From Onchocerca volvulus (lineage: Eukaryota > Nematoda > Chromadorea > Rhabditida > Onchocercidae): a stretch of DNA of 64,000 nt. Below, one piece after another: positions 37,796 through 49,624 of the stretch. Location: the NCBI GenBank assembly GCA_000499405.2, contig HG738139.1, forward strand, positions 7,898,616 to 7,962,615. Reading direction: 5' to 3'. Within the stretch, counting starts at the first letter, position 1. The number at the start of each line of letters is the position of its first letter. The notes under the pieces are model-generated. The model was not told the DNA's origin, searched no databases, and saw only the letters and a program-made list of their open reading frames with translations. A program made the position numbers and the translations under genes.

Positions 37796-40700
37796 GTTAA
37801 ATAATTAAGATTAAAATTATTAATAGCTCAGAAAGCAAATTTTCACCCCTCAACGTATAGCAAAATTTTTGAGGATAACTAGACTTCCTGAATGTGAATA
37901 TGTACATATGTCCTGCGCTGTTTAACCGCTTCCATTGTTAAACTGTGTTGGCATATAAGCTTTAAAGAGTTTGAAAATCACAACTTAAAAAAGAAACATT
38001 TGAGATATCCTGCCGTAATGAACAATTTAAAGAAATTTAAAACATAAATCTATTTATCAGAACTGGAAGTAAAAGATGACATCGAATGATCTAAAAGGCA
38101 ATGAGAGAACCATTATAACAGCAAAAACAGCAAAAGAATATTCATTTATCAAGAATGAAAACGTAAGAACGAGATAAATTGAGAAAAAAAACCGTTGCAA
38201 GTACGACAAAAATAATCCGTGAAGGACGACGAGAATAATAATGAGGCGAACAACTATGTCAACTATTGATTAGTCGAACGTTTCATTTTCATTGCTTCTC
38301 TAACCTCATTTCCTGACAATTAAACTAATTACTACTTAAGGCAATTCCAAAATGTGCAAAGCCTAATAGCAATTAATATCTTATAAAACTTCCAATGCAT
38401 AGATGATAACTGAAAACCTCACAAAATTTCACGATTGCATTAGCATCAATTAAAAGATGTTTCTAAGTCTTTTCCTACTGAGAATTTTTTCCAACTGAAA
38501 CAAAGTTAAGAGTTATGAAAAGTGAGTATAATCCAAACTTCTTCATCCCTTTACTAGTGCAAATAATTTTTTCTAATAAAATTTATCAGCCATATCAGTT
38601 TCAAGCCATTTTAAATTTGTCGTCATTTCAAATTGGAGTTACTTTCCTTCTCATCATTTGCAAGAACAAATCAAAGAACGCATGCTTTTCAAGAAATGAT
38701 TTCATTGCCACCAACAGCACAAAGCTCTTCATTCCTCAGAAAAAAAAAAAAACCTGCATTTGATTAAATATCGATGCAGTTAAAGCCTTCCAATCCGCAA
38801 GTCTTCACGAACAATAAATGAAATTTAAACTGAATAACAATTAAAATAAACTGATTTTCCTAATGTCTGAGCATGAAATGCTTAATTTGCAAACACAACA
38901 GAAAATGAATCATCCGAAAAAGAGACATAATGGAAAAGATTCTCATCACTAATGGATTATACAGTGCATAAAAAACCCATTATTCAGAAAGTTTTGAAAT
39001 ATGAAACGATGGCTTAACGACTCAAATCATTCTACTCACTCAGAACAAGCAGAATTCTTTAAGATAATTCTGAAAATACATAAAAATATACAACAAAAAG
39101 TCTAGCTGATATCGATAGGACTAAAAGCTGACGAGAAAAAAATTAATCTAATTTTTTTTTTAATTCATCAATCAAATATCTAATTTAAATGTTTACTTCC
39201 TCGTCAAAAAATATCTGCTTATTCGTCTCTTTTATTCCTCATTTTCGCAAAGACGACAAATAATTTCCGCCTTTCAAAATGACCCAAAAATGATACAACT
39301 AACTTTTTTGATCGAATAATACACTACATATATATTATTTTGAATGGAATGGTTTTCTATTATTTAGAACATAGTCAATAATGAGCATAACTAATTAATC
39401 AAAGCGTATTCAAAGAGAGAATAAAAAAGAATGACGTGAAAGGATCCGATAATTCAAATCTCTTTTGGGAATTCCACATGCAGTAGAATCTCAACGGATG
39501 AAATTATTACTGAAAACCCCTCAGTATTGAATGGTCATAAAGTTGTGAAGGCAGCTCGGTTACAAATCTCTGCTTTTCAATCAATTAATTTATTTCTTCT
39601 ACTTCAATCCTAAATACCAACTTCCGTTTTAGAAAAGGCTCCAAATAATAAATACTTTGGTGTTGCAAAGTATCTGCATTAATGAAAAAGTATTAATCTA
39701 TTTGTTAGTTTTATAGTTTTAAAAAGTGAAAGCACAGGGAAGCTTCATAGTGTGAAACAATTAATAAGTCTGCGAAACTTCACAGAAAACTGAAATTTGT
39801 TCCATATTTGCAATAAATCGTCGATGAGCACATAAAATGGATTGCTCGAAGTATTCCAATAAAAGCTACTAATGATAGGAGTATTCATTCAAATAAATTG
39901 TACTTTAAATAATTTTAAATTTTAGAGAGTCCTATTTTTGCTTCCTTTAATCAACAACCCTTTTTAAGTCTTGCAATCACAAATGTTGGATATCATGCCC
40001 AAAGCTAGTATAAATGAAATATTTAATGTTCCGCTAGCTAACTTATATAATAAATTCCAAATGAGATATACTATTTCGCCCGGAAAAATTTTTACAAATG
40101 GTCCTTGTCAGAGTTACTATGTTAATCAACATTTGATGATAAAATCTAGTTTTCATAAATCAGACAATATAATGCAGCACTAGAACTGCATAGGATAAAA
40201 TAGTTTGATAAAGAAGTAGTCATTAAAGAAATAAAAAAATAGAAGCCTATTTCCGGAAATATGTTCATGTTCAAAGTAAGGCAATATCATTTAGTTGACC
40301 CTTTTTTGCTTAAAATATCATTTAGCATATTTATTGTTGACTCTTTTTCTGAATTTCATTTTCTTCATTATAATCACAATTTTTTTTAGTATATGCATTA
40401 GAAATTCAAAACATTGGCTTACAATTTTAGTTCAGATCAATGCAAGAATAAAGAGAGAACGAAAAGAATGGGATCAAATGCAAAGAATGACCGAAGATTT
40501 CCTAATTTTTATGCTTTTATTGAAAAATGAAGAGGAATCAAATATAGCTTTATAACATTCAAGATTAATGTGGTATATAAAGAAAACTGATAAAACGAAT
40601 GGGCAAAAAAAAATCTATATTTCTACTAAGACCTCCTTACGGACCCAAATTTTAAAAAGATCTCTCATGATACTGCTAGAATATTTACATATTTAAGTTC

Positions 40701-41773
40701 GTAAGTAACGCTTAATGAATATACTGGGATATCAATAATCTCAAGAAAAATTATGCAAAATATGACAACTTCTTGGAGAAACCCTGATCACAAAAAAGTG
40801 AAAAATCGAATAGTAAATCAAATCACCAGTCCGATACTCATACTTGATTCTTCATGAAATAAGTCACACTTCATTCGCTTTTTTCATTCCTACCGCTTCT
40901 ATCATCTCCACATGATGATGTTTTATTCTCGATGTTGCATGCAACATTACGCATCTTATCACCTTTCAATAACACAAGGTGCTTTTACAAATCAAAAATG
41001 GAGAAAGATTGGAAACCATATTCTTCATTCGGAACTTTCCAATTTTTAATCAAAACAACAAGTAAAGAGAGAAAAGATACAAAAACTCAACAAATGTTTT
41101 TTGTAATATAGAGAGATTTTTACAATGAAAGGACAAAAAAAAAAAAAGATAATTCCCAAAACAATTTCAGATTTTACCAGCCATACAGATTAAGAGATTA
41201 TTAGTTTGTTACCCAAATATGAAAAGGAAATATTAGCATCTACTCCTTTATCAATGCAAAATTGAAACATATATCTCGCGTTAAATAACATATAAATGCT
41301 AATTTCTGTAATGAACGAAAGCTGTTCTTTGTACAGCCATTTCATCAATCAAAAATAAATTTCAGAATTTTATTTCAAAATTTCAAAAAATCTTCATATA
41401 CAGATATAAGAACATTTTAAATGGAATATGTAAATAATGTATAAATAAAATCAGTTGGAAGAGTAAAAAAAAAGTTCGAGTCACTACTTACTCTGCAACT
41501 GAGAATAACGTTAAGGATTCTTGAACAAATAATTACATCGTATGTAGATATCAACAAAAGCAGTGAATGAATTTGCTACTTGCTTGTAATGAAAAAGAAT
41601 ACAACCATTAGCTGTTGAAAGATAGCATTCATTCAAAAAATGTAAGAATTTCATCATAGCATAATAATTCATAATGCTATAAACGCTAAATTGTAATAAT
41701 AAATTAAGTGCGTATAAAACTCAACAAATATTACTTACGTACACCTAAATTGAAGTCACTCAAATTTTCCAAA

Positions 41774-43213
41774 CTAGCAACTATCTCTAGAAATATGTTC
41801 CAAGACAGCACGAGATGTAACCTCATTTGGTGACGTTTCGTCGTCCGAATTACTAATTTCTCCAAGAACAAGAGCTTCCACAGGAACTGAAGGAGTATCC
41901 ACTTTTTTAGCATCTTCCTCAGGAGTAACAATCTAAATTTGTAAATAAATGAAATTTATAGATCCGAAAATGCAATTCGCTATAATAATAGACAAAATCA
42001 TAGTTGCACTTACTTCCCATCTACTGGAAGTGGCCTCAATATCTGCCCTCAAGAGACGTTTGAGTTCACGTTCAACCTCAGGTGCATCCATATATTTCTT
42101 CTTTTTCGTTTTACGGAAACGTCGTTTTCTGACATTTTTCATTGGGGGAGTGACTGAAATAATTAAATAAATATAAGTGAGGAATTTGCATTCTATTTAT
42201 GCACAATTTATTCCGTAATTTTTTGCTTCAGATATTTGCAAATGAGAAAAAAAGTGTGAAAAAAAAAAAGAAGCTCACGTCCATGTGGCCACTGCCACAT
42301 TTTATCACGTTTCGATTTGGATATATCACTCTGAAGTGATATTTCTGTCATAGGTTGTAAGTCGTGCGAACAGATCATAATCTGAGTTGCATCTGCAACC
42401 TTATAAACATTCTTTTTATCGATAGTTTTCATCACCTACAATTTGAAGACAGTCAAAAACACCAAAGAAAAACAACCTGTGAACAAGAAACAGTTATTAA
42501 ACGAGATATTCAGCATTTAAATGTCAACTAACACCTGATGAAACTAAATTATTTTAAGATGTGATTTTAATTTTATAAGTAACGATACAGGTTTCAATAG
42601 ATTTTGGTTACTTTTCCAATTAGCATTTGTCACAAAAAGAAAACTATTAAAGCGAATTAAACGATTATTAAAGAATAGTTTCATTATGCATTTTACGAAC
42701 AGAAGAATGCATGCACATACTTCATGCCCATATGCACGCATGCACATACTTTTATATTATTTTAACTTGTTACAAAATAAACAAATGAAATTTTGCTATA
42801 ATTTAATAGTGTTGCCACCTTTTTAAATCATATACGATAGCTCATTTTGTACCTCATAATAAACTAACCTCAACCACGCAAGGTAAATCAAATAATTTTG
42901 CAGACATGATTTGTTGCTGAAATTGTACAGTAATATTTCGCATATCTGGCTGGAAAGCAATGGCAAGATCACTGTCGCCAGATTCATCAATCATTTTTCC
43001 TGCAGTTAAATCTTTCTTCGTTTTCAAAAAGAATTTTTAAAAATGAAAATAACATCATTAAATGAGGAAACAGTAGGACTCACCAACTTTTGGAGCAACA
43101 TTGTCGGGGAATCTTAGAATAATATGGTTCTCCCAGTCTTGCACTTCTTCTGCTACATCGACAACACGTTGGGGTACCTTTTTTGCCAATATTCTGGATG
43201 ATCCCGCGGACAT
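41774..43213 (-). CDS. taf-7: TFIID subunit TAF7
   Basis: Five exons in transcript order, 43213-43084, 42999-42869, 42435-42279, 42153-42014 and 41932-41774, join in frame to 238 residues. Seen: the TAF7 N-domain ([46 protein letters not shown]), then [20 protein letters not shown] and [20 protein letters not shown] and EATSSRWEI, the most conserved blocks of the family. The acidic and coiled-coil C-terminus of human TAF7 is mostly absent, so the protein is about 110 residues shorter. Known: TAF7 is a nuclear TFIID subunit that binds TAF1 and controls its activity at core promoters. The start is the first ATG after a CAG that may be a trans-splice site near 43235. It is divergent from the ZNF830-like gene. 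Confidence 0.93.
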
Positions 43214-43527
43214 TGTACCGGGATTATATTCTCTGCTTGATATGATACAGATGGAACACAAATACAAATCAGGAGAAAAAGGACACAATTACGGTAGTTT
43301 TGCCCTTTCCTTCGTCTTCTAGCTAATCAGAGGGACTGTAAGAGAAACTCCACCAGAAAATCATCCCGGAATATCAACACCTCAGATGAACCATCACGCC
43401 CAATCATCCGCTTCCACTTCTCAACAGCCTAGTTGTAAACAGCGGTTGGTCGATGAGTTACGCATGGATTGATAAGGTCGTGTCGTTGGCCGAACGTTAA
43501 TTTGAATGTTGTGATTGCAGATAGAGA
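43214..43527. promoter_or_regulatory. Divergent promoter interval TAF7 / ZNF830-like
   Basis: Only 314 bp separate the two start codons, which point away from each other. The interval is less A+T-rich than surrounding intergenic DNA. A GATTGCAG acceptor at 43513-43520 lies 7 bases before the + strand ATG, suggesting a trans-spliced mRNA. A shared bidirectional promoter is inferred from spacing, not seen as a specific motif. Confidence 0.5.
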
Positions 43528-44890
43528 ATGCATGCAGCATCGCGCTCAGAAAAAGCTCCTTCAGCGATCACGAGAACTCTGGAGAATGGCTTTCTTCTCT
43601 GTATCATTTGTAACACTCAGGTTGATTCTTTCTTTTTGCTTTATCAACTGATTAGCTGATAACTATTTTTGATGAATACTTTCTTCAGCAAAAGTAATGA
43701 GATAATGTAAAAATTTCCATATCTGATCAAAAAGAGATCCGTTAAATTGTTCGAAATTTTGAAGGTGAAGAATAAATTATGGATAGCTCATTCAAATGGT
43801 CGAAAACATCGAGAAAATGTTGCCAGGTTCAAAAACAATCACTTAACAGCAGCAGGAACAATAAATACGACTTCATCGAAACGAAATCCTGAAGAGTCAA
43901 TAACATCTCTTTCGACATTACCTTTGAAAAAACTAAAAGGTTAACTTTCTTCTGTTCATTCTACCTTTTTATCCTAAAACAAACTTTTAATCGTAGTTTT
44001 TTTTTATTTTTTGTTTTGTTTTTTATAGATGATATGAAAGAGTCGACTTCGAGCGAAAGTATTCCTTGGGAGAAAAATTCTTTGTCAAAAGTGGCCGAAA
44101 GCAATACGAAATATAGTCAAAAGAAAAATATCATTGAAGGAGTGCCTGAAGGTTTCTTCGAGGACAAAAAACTAAACAGCAGAGTAAGCTAATTGCAAAT
44201 AAACCTTTACTTGACATTGTTAATGTTAAGAAATATTCAGAGATTAATCGCCCTCTGTGTGCCTAAGCATTCTTGAATAGGTATAATTCATTTAAAACTT
44301 ATGCACCTCCTATTCAACGTATATTTATGCATAACTTTTTTTTTTTTCAGTTTGCCTCTGATTTTGAGGGTAATAATTTGAACATTTTAGTGCTTCAAAC
44401 TGTCGTGTAATTATAATACTGCAATTGCCCGATCGTTGAATTATCATTAAGTTGCGATATATTTCAGGTTATTGATACCATAGAAAAACAAGCAAATATA
44501 GAACAACAATATATAGATTTCATGAGAGAGTTGGATGAAGCAAAGCAGGAGGAACAGCATCGTGAAGAAGATGAAGAACATGTGGTAGCTATTGAGCATG
44601 ATATTGCATTTATTGATGAGCAGGTACATTATTGACGGCTTATTTCAAAATTTTCCTTCCATTGCATATCTCAAGTAGTTAGAATTCCAATCACAGAAGT
44701 TAAATGTGCTGAACTTATTTTGTAGATTGACCAGTGGAAACGTGTAAATCGATTAGAATTGCGACGAGATGAATTGTACAATATGGTAGCTCAGAAAAAT
44801 GAAAGACGTAACGAACCAGTAATTATGGGACAAATGAGCGATGATGACTCTGATGTTGATCTTACTGGATGGAGGAATAAAGGCATTTGA
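43528..44890 (+). CDS. ZNF830 (CCDC16)-like zinc-finger, coiled-coil protein
   Basis: Five exons, 43528-43620, 43765-43939, 44029-44183, 44468-44623 and 44726-44890, join in frame to 247 residues. Seen: a single C2H2-type finger split by intron 1 (LCIICNTQ / VKNKLWIAHSNGRKHRENV); a Ser/Lys-rich linker; the motif VPEGFFED (ZNF830 has PEGFFDD); a charged coiled coil (about 140-215, VIDTIEKQANIEQQYIDFMR onward); and the end DVDLTGWRNKGI, matching the family's acidic-then-WR-KG tail. Known: ZNF830 is nuclear, found with spliceosomal complexes, and needed for genome stability and early development. The ATG was found by extending the finger frame backwards; a different frame there gives a longer but meaningless ORF. 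Intron 1 ends in AAG. Confidence 0.88.
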
Positions 44891-45629
44891 TATCCTTAAG
44901 TTTCATACATCTCACTAAGATACTTTTCCCATATATTCTTTATACAATGCCTTTGATCGAATCATTGGAGGTTTATACGAATATTCGTTAAGCAGAAAAA
45001 TGGTGCCAGGACTGTTTCTGTGTGAGATGGTTCCTTATAGCCCTACTGTTTTAATAAATTAATAAAACTCAGCTGTCAGCAAAATCTGAATGGCAATTGG
45101 AATGTAAATTTCCTAACAAAACAAAGTAGTTTCGATGCTTCGTATGATTTTGGATCTTATAACTTCACTATTAATAAATCTAGATGCGATAAAAAAATTT
45201 TGCGGTAATAGGCAGCTTCATTTTAAGTTCTTTATTTAAATATTTTCCATTCTGATCTCATCTTTCATAAAATTCAGAATTGGAACAATTAACAACAATA
45301 ACAGTATATACATAACACTGAATGTTCATAGGAGATCGAGAAATCATGGACAGTATGATTAAATTTTGATTCTTACAAAAAATTCCATTCCAATAAAATC
45401 CTTATGAATTATCATGACCTATGAGTTATCACTGAGTTATTATTGAACAATTAGGGAAATAAGTTTCGACATGTCATTTAAGCTATAATATTTCAATATT
45501 TGGATAACCTCGCCCTATCCTATTTCAGCAATGCAATGAAGACTGGAGAATAGGAATGGATAAGAGGATGTTATATTCCTTTAAATCAACGCAAGATATT
45601 ATAATACTTGCCTATTATATAAAATGAAA
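44891..45629. other. Convergent 3' flanks, ZNF830-like / NADAR gene
   Basis: About 740 bp between two convergent stop codons. AATAAA occurs at 45053 and 45061 for the + strand gene. No clear AATAAA is visible close behind the minus-strand stop. No gene seen. Confidence 0.5.
45053..45066 (+). terminator. Two adjacent AATAAA signals
   Basis: AATAAA at 45053-45058 and 45061-45066, about 165 bases after the stop codon of the ZNF830-like gene. Confidence 0.6.
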
Positions 45630-48600
45630 TTAATCACTCAGAATTTCCCCGTCGGACAATTCGCTTTCATCAATGGGAGGTTTGGTCACCTTCTGCTGTT
45701 TCAGTGGTGATTTTGAAGAAGGCGATGATTTTCGAGATACTTGCGGAGTGGGTGACTTTAAGCGAGCAGGACTACGACGTCGTGGAATCTTTTCCTCGGG
45801 AGGTGAATATCGCCGTTGTATTGGCTTACGTTTCTCTTCCCATTTCCGAGGCGGCGAATAGCCACGCATTAAAGGTACTGGTAATTCCGTCCGAGCCAAT
45901 GGTGCTGGAGGTTCTCGCTTTTCTCTCCGTTCTTGCGTAGGACCTCCTTCTAACTGCGTTTTCCTTTCTTCCAATGCTCTGAAATTTAGGAAAAAAATTC
46001 TATTTACATCGGATGACAACCTTAACAATGACTTATGGATTTCTCTGCAAGGGAAGCTTTCATTTTTTAATCCTATTCAAATAAGTCATTTACCGCCTCA
46101 TATTTTGCATTGCGGTAATTTCTCTTGCTAAAAGATTCATTTCGTTTTGCTGCGCCTCAGTTTCAGCTAAACGATTTCGCATTCGAAGTGCTAAACGGAC
46201 AAAAACAGCACGCAGATCTTCAACGCAATAGTTCTCCAGATCCTCTTCTGTTACTTTTTCCATAACATCCAATTCTAGAAAAGAAATTAAGTTAGAAAAT
46301 ATTCTAGAATACTGAATCGGGAAATATAACATGTGAGAATTCCTTGGAAATAGTATAGATAAGAGGCAACATTACACATCGTTACTGCCTTCAAGAAATG
46401 ACAATTTTTCTGGCTTTTCCCATATTTTTCTATCCTAACCAGTGAAATTGAAATTTCATACCATCAACTATAGCAGAAAGTGTCGTTTCATTGATTGATA
46501 TCAATTTTGGTGCCAGCTTAATCGAATTTGCTTGTGTCCAAAGTTCGCTGTCTTTGTTTTGTTTTGCCAGCAATAGAAATGGATCTGTAATAATGTTGTG
46601 ATAACTTACTTCGCTTGAATAGACTTTGCTTTCCTAATAATGGCTACTGCTACTCTACTGAATACTCAGTTTCTTGCTGAATCTTAGAACAACAGCAAAG
46701 TATACTGAAACGATAAATGAATAAATTTTGTCATTCAGCAGTCAGTTGTTCATATCGTTGGTGTTGATTTAATTATGAAAAATGGAAATTATGAACTTTA
46801 GTTAAAACTCACGGAAAAATTACAAAGTGCATCAACAAGTCACCAGAAAACAACTTACTTATCCAAAGCGCCGAAAAATTATCAGGATCTAGTACATCAA
46901 ACGGATAAATTGATACATAATTTTCAGCTGGTGATTCAGAACCAAGAACCTGTAATTTCGGAAATTATGGAATCTGTATTAATAATGGCTACTGCTACTC
47001 TACTGAATACTCAGTTTCTTGTTGAATCTTAAAACAACAGCAAAGTATGGACTCTGTATCTTGAAAAAACGAACTGCTTCAACACCAATCTGTAATTCAG
47101 GAAGTTGCTGTGGAAAAACTCCTCGCAACATAAATTCACGTCTTATTTCCATCAAGATTAATCCTAATCGATTTCCACCAAGATATGGGGGCCGGAACGC
47201 CAACGGACGAATTGTTGAATCAAAAAGCTGTAATATAGCAAATTATGAATAAAATCACATCCCAAAAATTTAATATGGCTAATATTTCCATAACATTTAT
47301 TTAAATAAGACCGAGCGACCAACAATAAACATATAGCTATCACTATCATTTTCAGTACTGGGTAAAAAAAATCTCCAGAATTTAATGGCCTGAAAAAAAA
47401 AAATCTCAACATTTAATACCCTACGAAAATTTTATCTAACAGTGAATTTAAATGAGATTTTCATTTTAATTCTTTTTTCTTCATATAGTCCAAAAAACCT
47501 GAGCCATGTATAAAGCAAACGGATATTTTTGATGTAATCTGCAAAATAACTTGTCTGGTATCGATATCAATCTGTGCTAGCCACGCGCGTAAATCTCGTT
47601 CTCTCATACCAATAGTGAGTTCAGCTTCGAGTGATGAATACCTTGAACAGTAAACCAGCAACGTATCTCCCGTATCTAACAATGCTCTCATGAGCGGAGG
47701 ATGCTGTTCAAACATCATCGTTAACGCAACCTTTATTGCACGCTGACGCTCATCCATATACCAACCCTGCAAAACTACGTTTCTTGAAATTATTTCAGAA
47801 GAAAATGCTGTTAAAAACTGCATATCGCTGATAACCAACTTCTTGTGTGATATACGCAAGGTTCAAAAGTGAGAGATAAATGATGAGGTTAAAGTAATAT
47901 TCCCAACTAAAGTCCACCATCATGTCTTCAATGCACTATAAATAGAGAAAACTGTTTTTAAACATAAAAAGCAAAATCTTCGACTAAAATACTAAAAATT
48001 ATGAAGAATTTTTTAAATTTCCTCGCTCTAATTGAATTTCTTAAAAATTGTCTTTTACCTGAACTTTGTCAAGCGTTGGATTATTTGATTCAATTGCAAT
48101 GTTCATTCTATACCAACATTCTGTGCTGTGCATACTTTCACTTATATAAGCAGCCTCTTCTGCACAAATGTTGAAATATCTGAAATAAAAAATTGTTCAA
48201 GTTGTTCAAGCATAAACGAAGAAATAATTTCTCTTTTCCAGTTTACACATCTAACCTAACTTATACAAGTTTTGTTTTTCGAAAATATTCTTCAAGTCAC
48301 TTTTAAATGTGGATCTCTCGTTTGATCTCCTATTTAACAATTTAAGGATGAAAAAAAATTTATTCTGAATTTTCAAAGAACGTCACAATGCACTGCACTG
48401 TGATACGCCTTTAAAGGCTTGTAATAAAGCAGATGAAAAACAAAAGATTGATGGAAGAAGAAAAATTATAATAGCCGTACCTTATAGCTTGCTTAGCTAT
48501 GTAATGAGCTGGTGAAGGTAACGTTTCTGCTGAATTCGGCAAACGAATTTGTGCTGGATATAAAAAATGAAAAACGCTTTCTGCAGTGAAGCAAATCATG

Positions 48601-49591
48601 TGGGCTGACAATAAAGTTCGCAATTCCATTGCTGTTGTTAGTGGTGACACCAATGGAATACGATTTTGTGTCGGCGACAGCGCGGAAAATTTAGAACGCA
48701 GCTCCATCAGTAAAAGTCCTGTCTTATTTCCCTGAAAGTAAAATAAGTTAAATTTCTTTCTGACTATGATATTTCATTTCCTTCTTAGTCAGCAACATCT
48801 TAAACATACATGAGTGAGATAAAATTTGAAATGGTTGCAGCAATAGTCAAACGAAAGCAAGCGACAAGCTGTTCTTATTGGAATGTGTCCATCGATGTAG
48901 CTATTCTACATTTTTCACAGATAAATTAATTATTGCGATTTGGTAATTTATATCAGAAAAAAAAAAAAGAAACATTGTAGCAAGAAACTGAAGATGAAAC
49001 AAACTTTGATATGGGAAAGAGCTGATGGAGGTTTTGTTCGTCCGGTCATCCAATCGATGATTGTACTTGGAAGAATGTACCGTTTCGTCAACAAATGCTG
49101 CAGTTCAAATTCATCTGCTGCAGATGCCCATGATTTGTCACATTCTGTAGTATCAATCAACAATGCATGCCCAGTAGAAAGCAGTAACTGTTGCAGAGCT
49201 TCATTCTTCGTCATCTGCAAAAAAAAAAAAAGAAAAAAAAAGGAAAAGTTACTTTAATTAAACGGAGAAACTTTATCAAGTTTTGAAGACTTTAAAGAAA
49301 TAGAAGAAACCTTATGTTTCATGGCAGATTGACGCCATCGATCTAGACGACCCATCTTTGAGTCCACTGCTCCATCACTGAGCTATAAAATATTGCACTG
49401 AGACAGATATTCAAAAACCAGTTGATACGTTATCAATACTACGAAAATTATTCGGGATAGAAACATATTATATGGTAATATAGATTGCCTTATGATACAA
49501 CTAAAGTGATACAGCCAATAACGTTATATATAAGTTCTTTAAAAAGATTTCATCCAACCAACCTTTAAGCTATTCTATCTATTAAAAAGAC

Positions 49592-49624
<33 letters not shown>

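Larger units (their letters stand above)
33885..41773. other. Gene-poor region of about 8 kb
   Basis: No gene supported. It contains a 31-base poly-A tract (34058-34088), AAAT repeats just after it, a 34-bp palindrome (37762-37795) and several short A runs. A + strand segment 40436-40555 has a TTCAG acceptor, a coding-like 39-residue translation rich in Arg/Glu/Met, and a stop, but no partner exon was found. Most other open frames lack ATG. Confidence 0.45.

Noticed and set aside
43469..43651. 60-codon + strand frame starting MIRSCRWPNVNLN
   Set aside because: No ATG start, and the real coding frame here is another one that contains the zinc-finger cysteines.
45673..45940. Plus-strand open frames opposite the NADAR tail exon
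   Set aside because: Shadows of the Arg/Ser/Pro-rich coding exon on the other strand.
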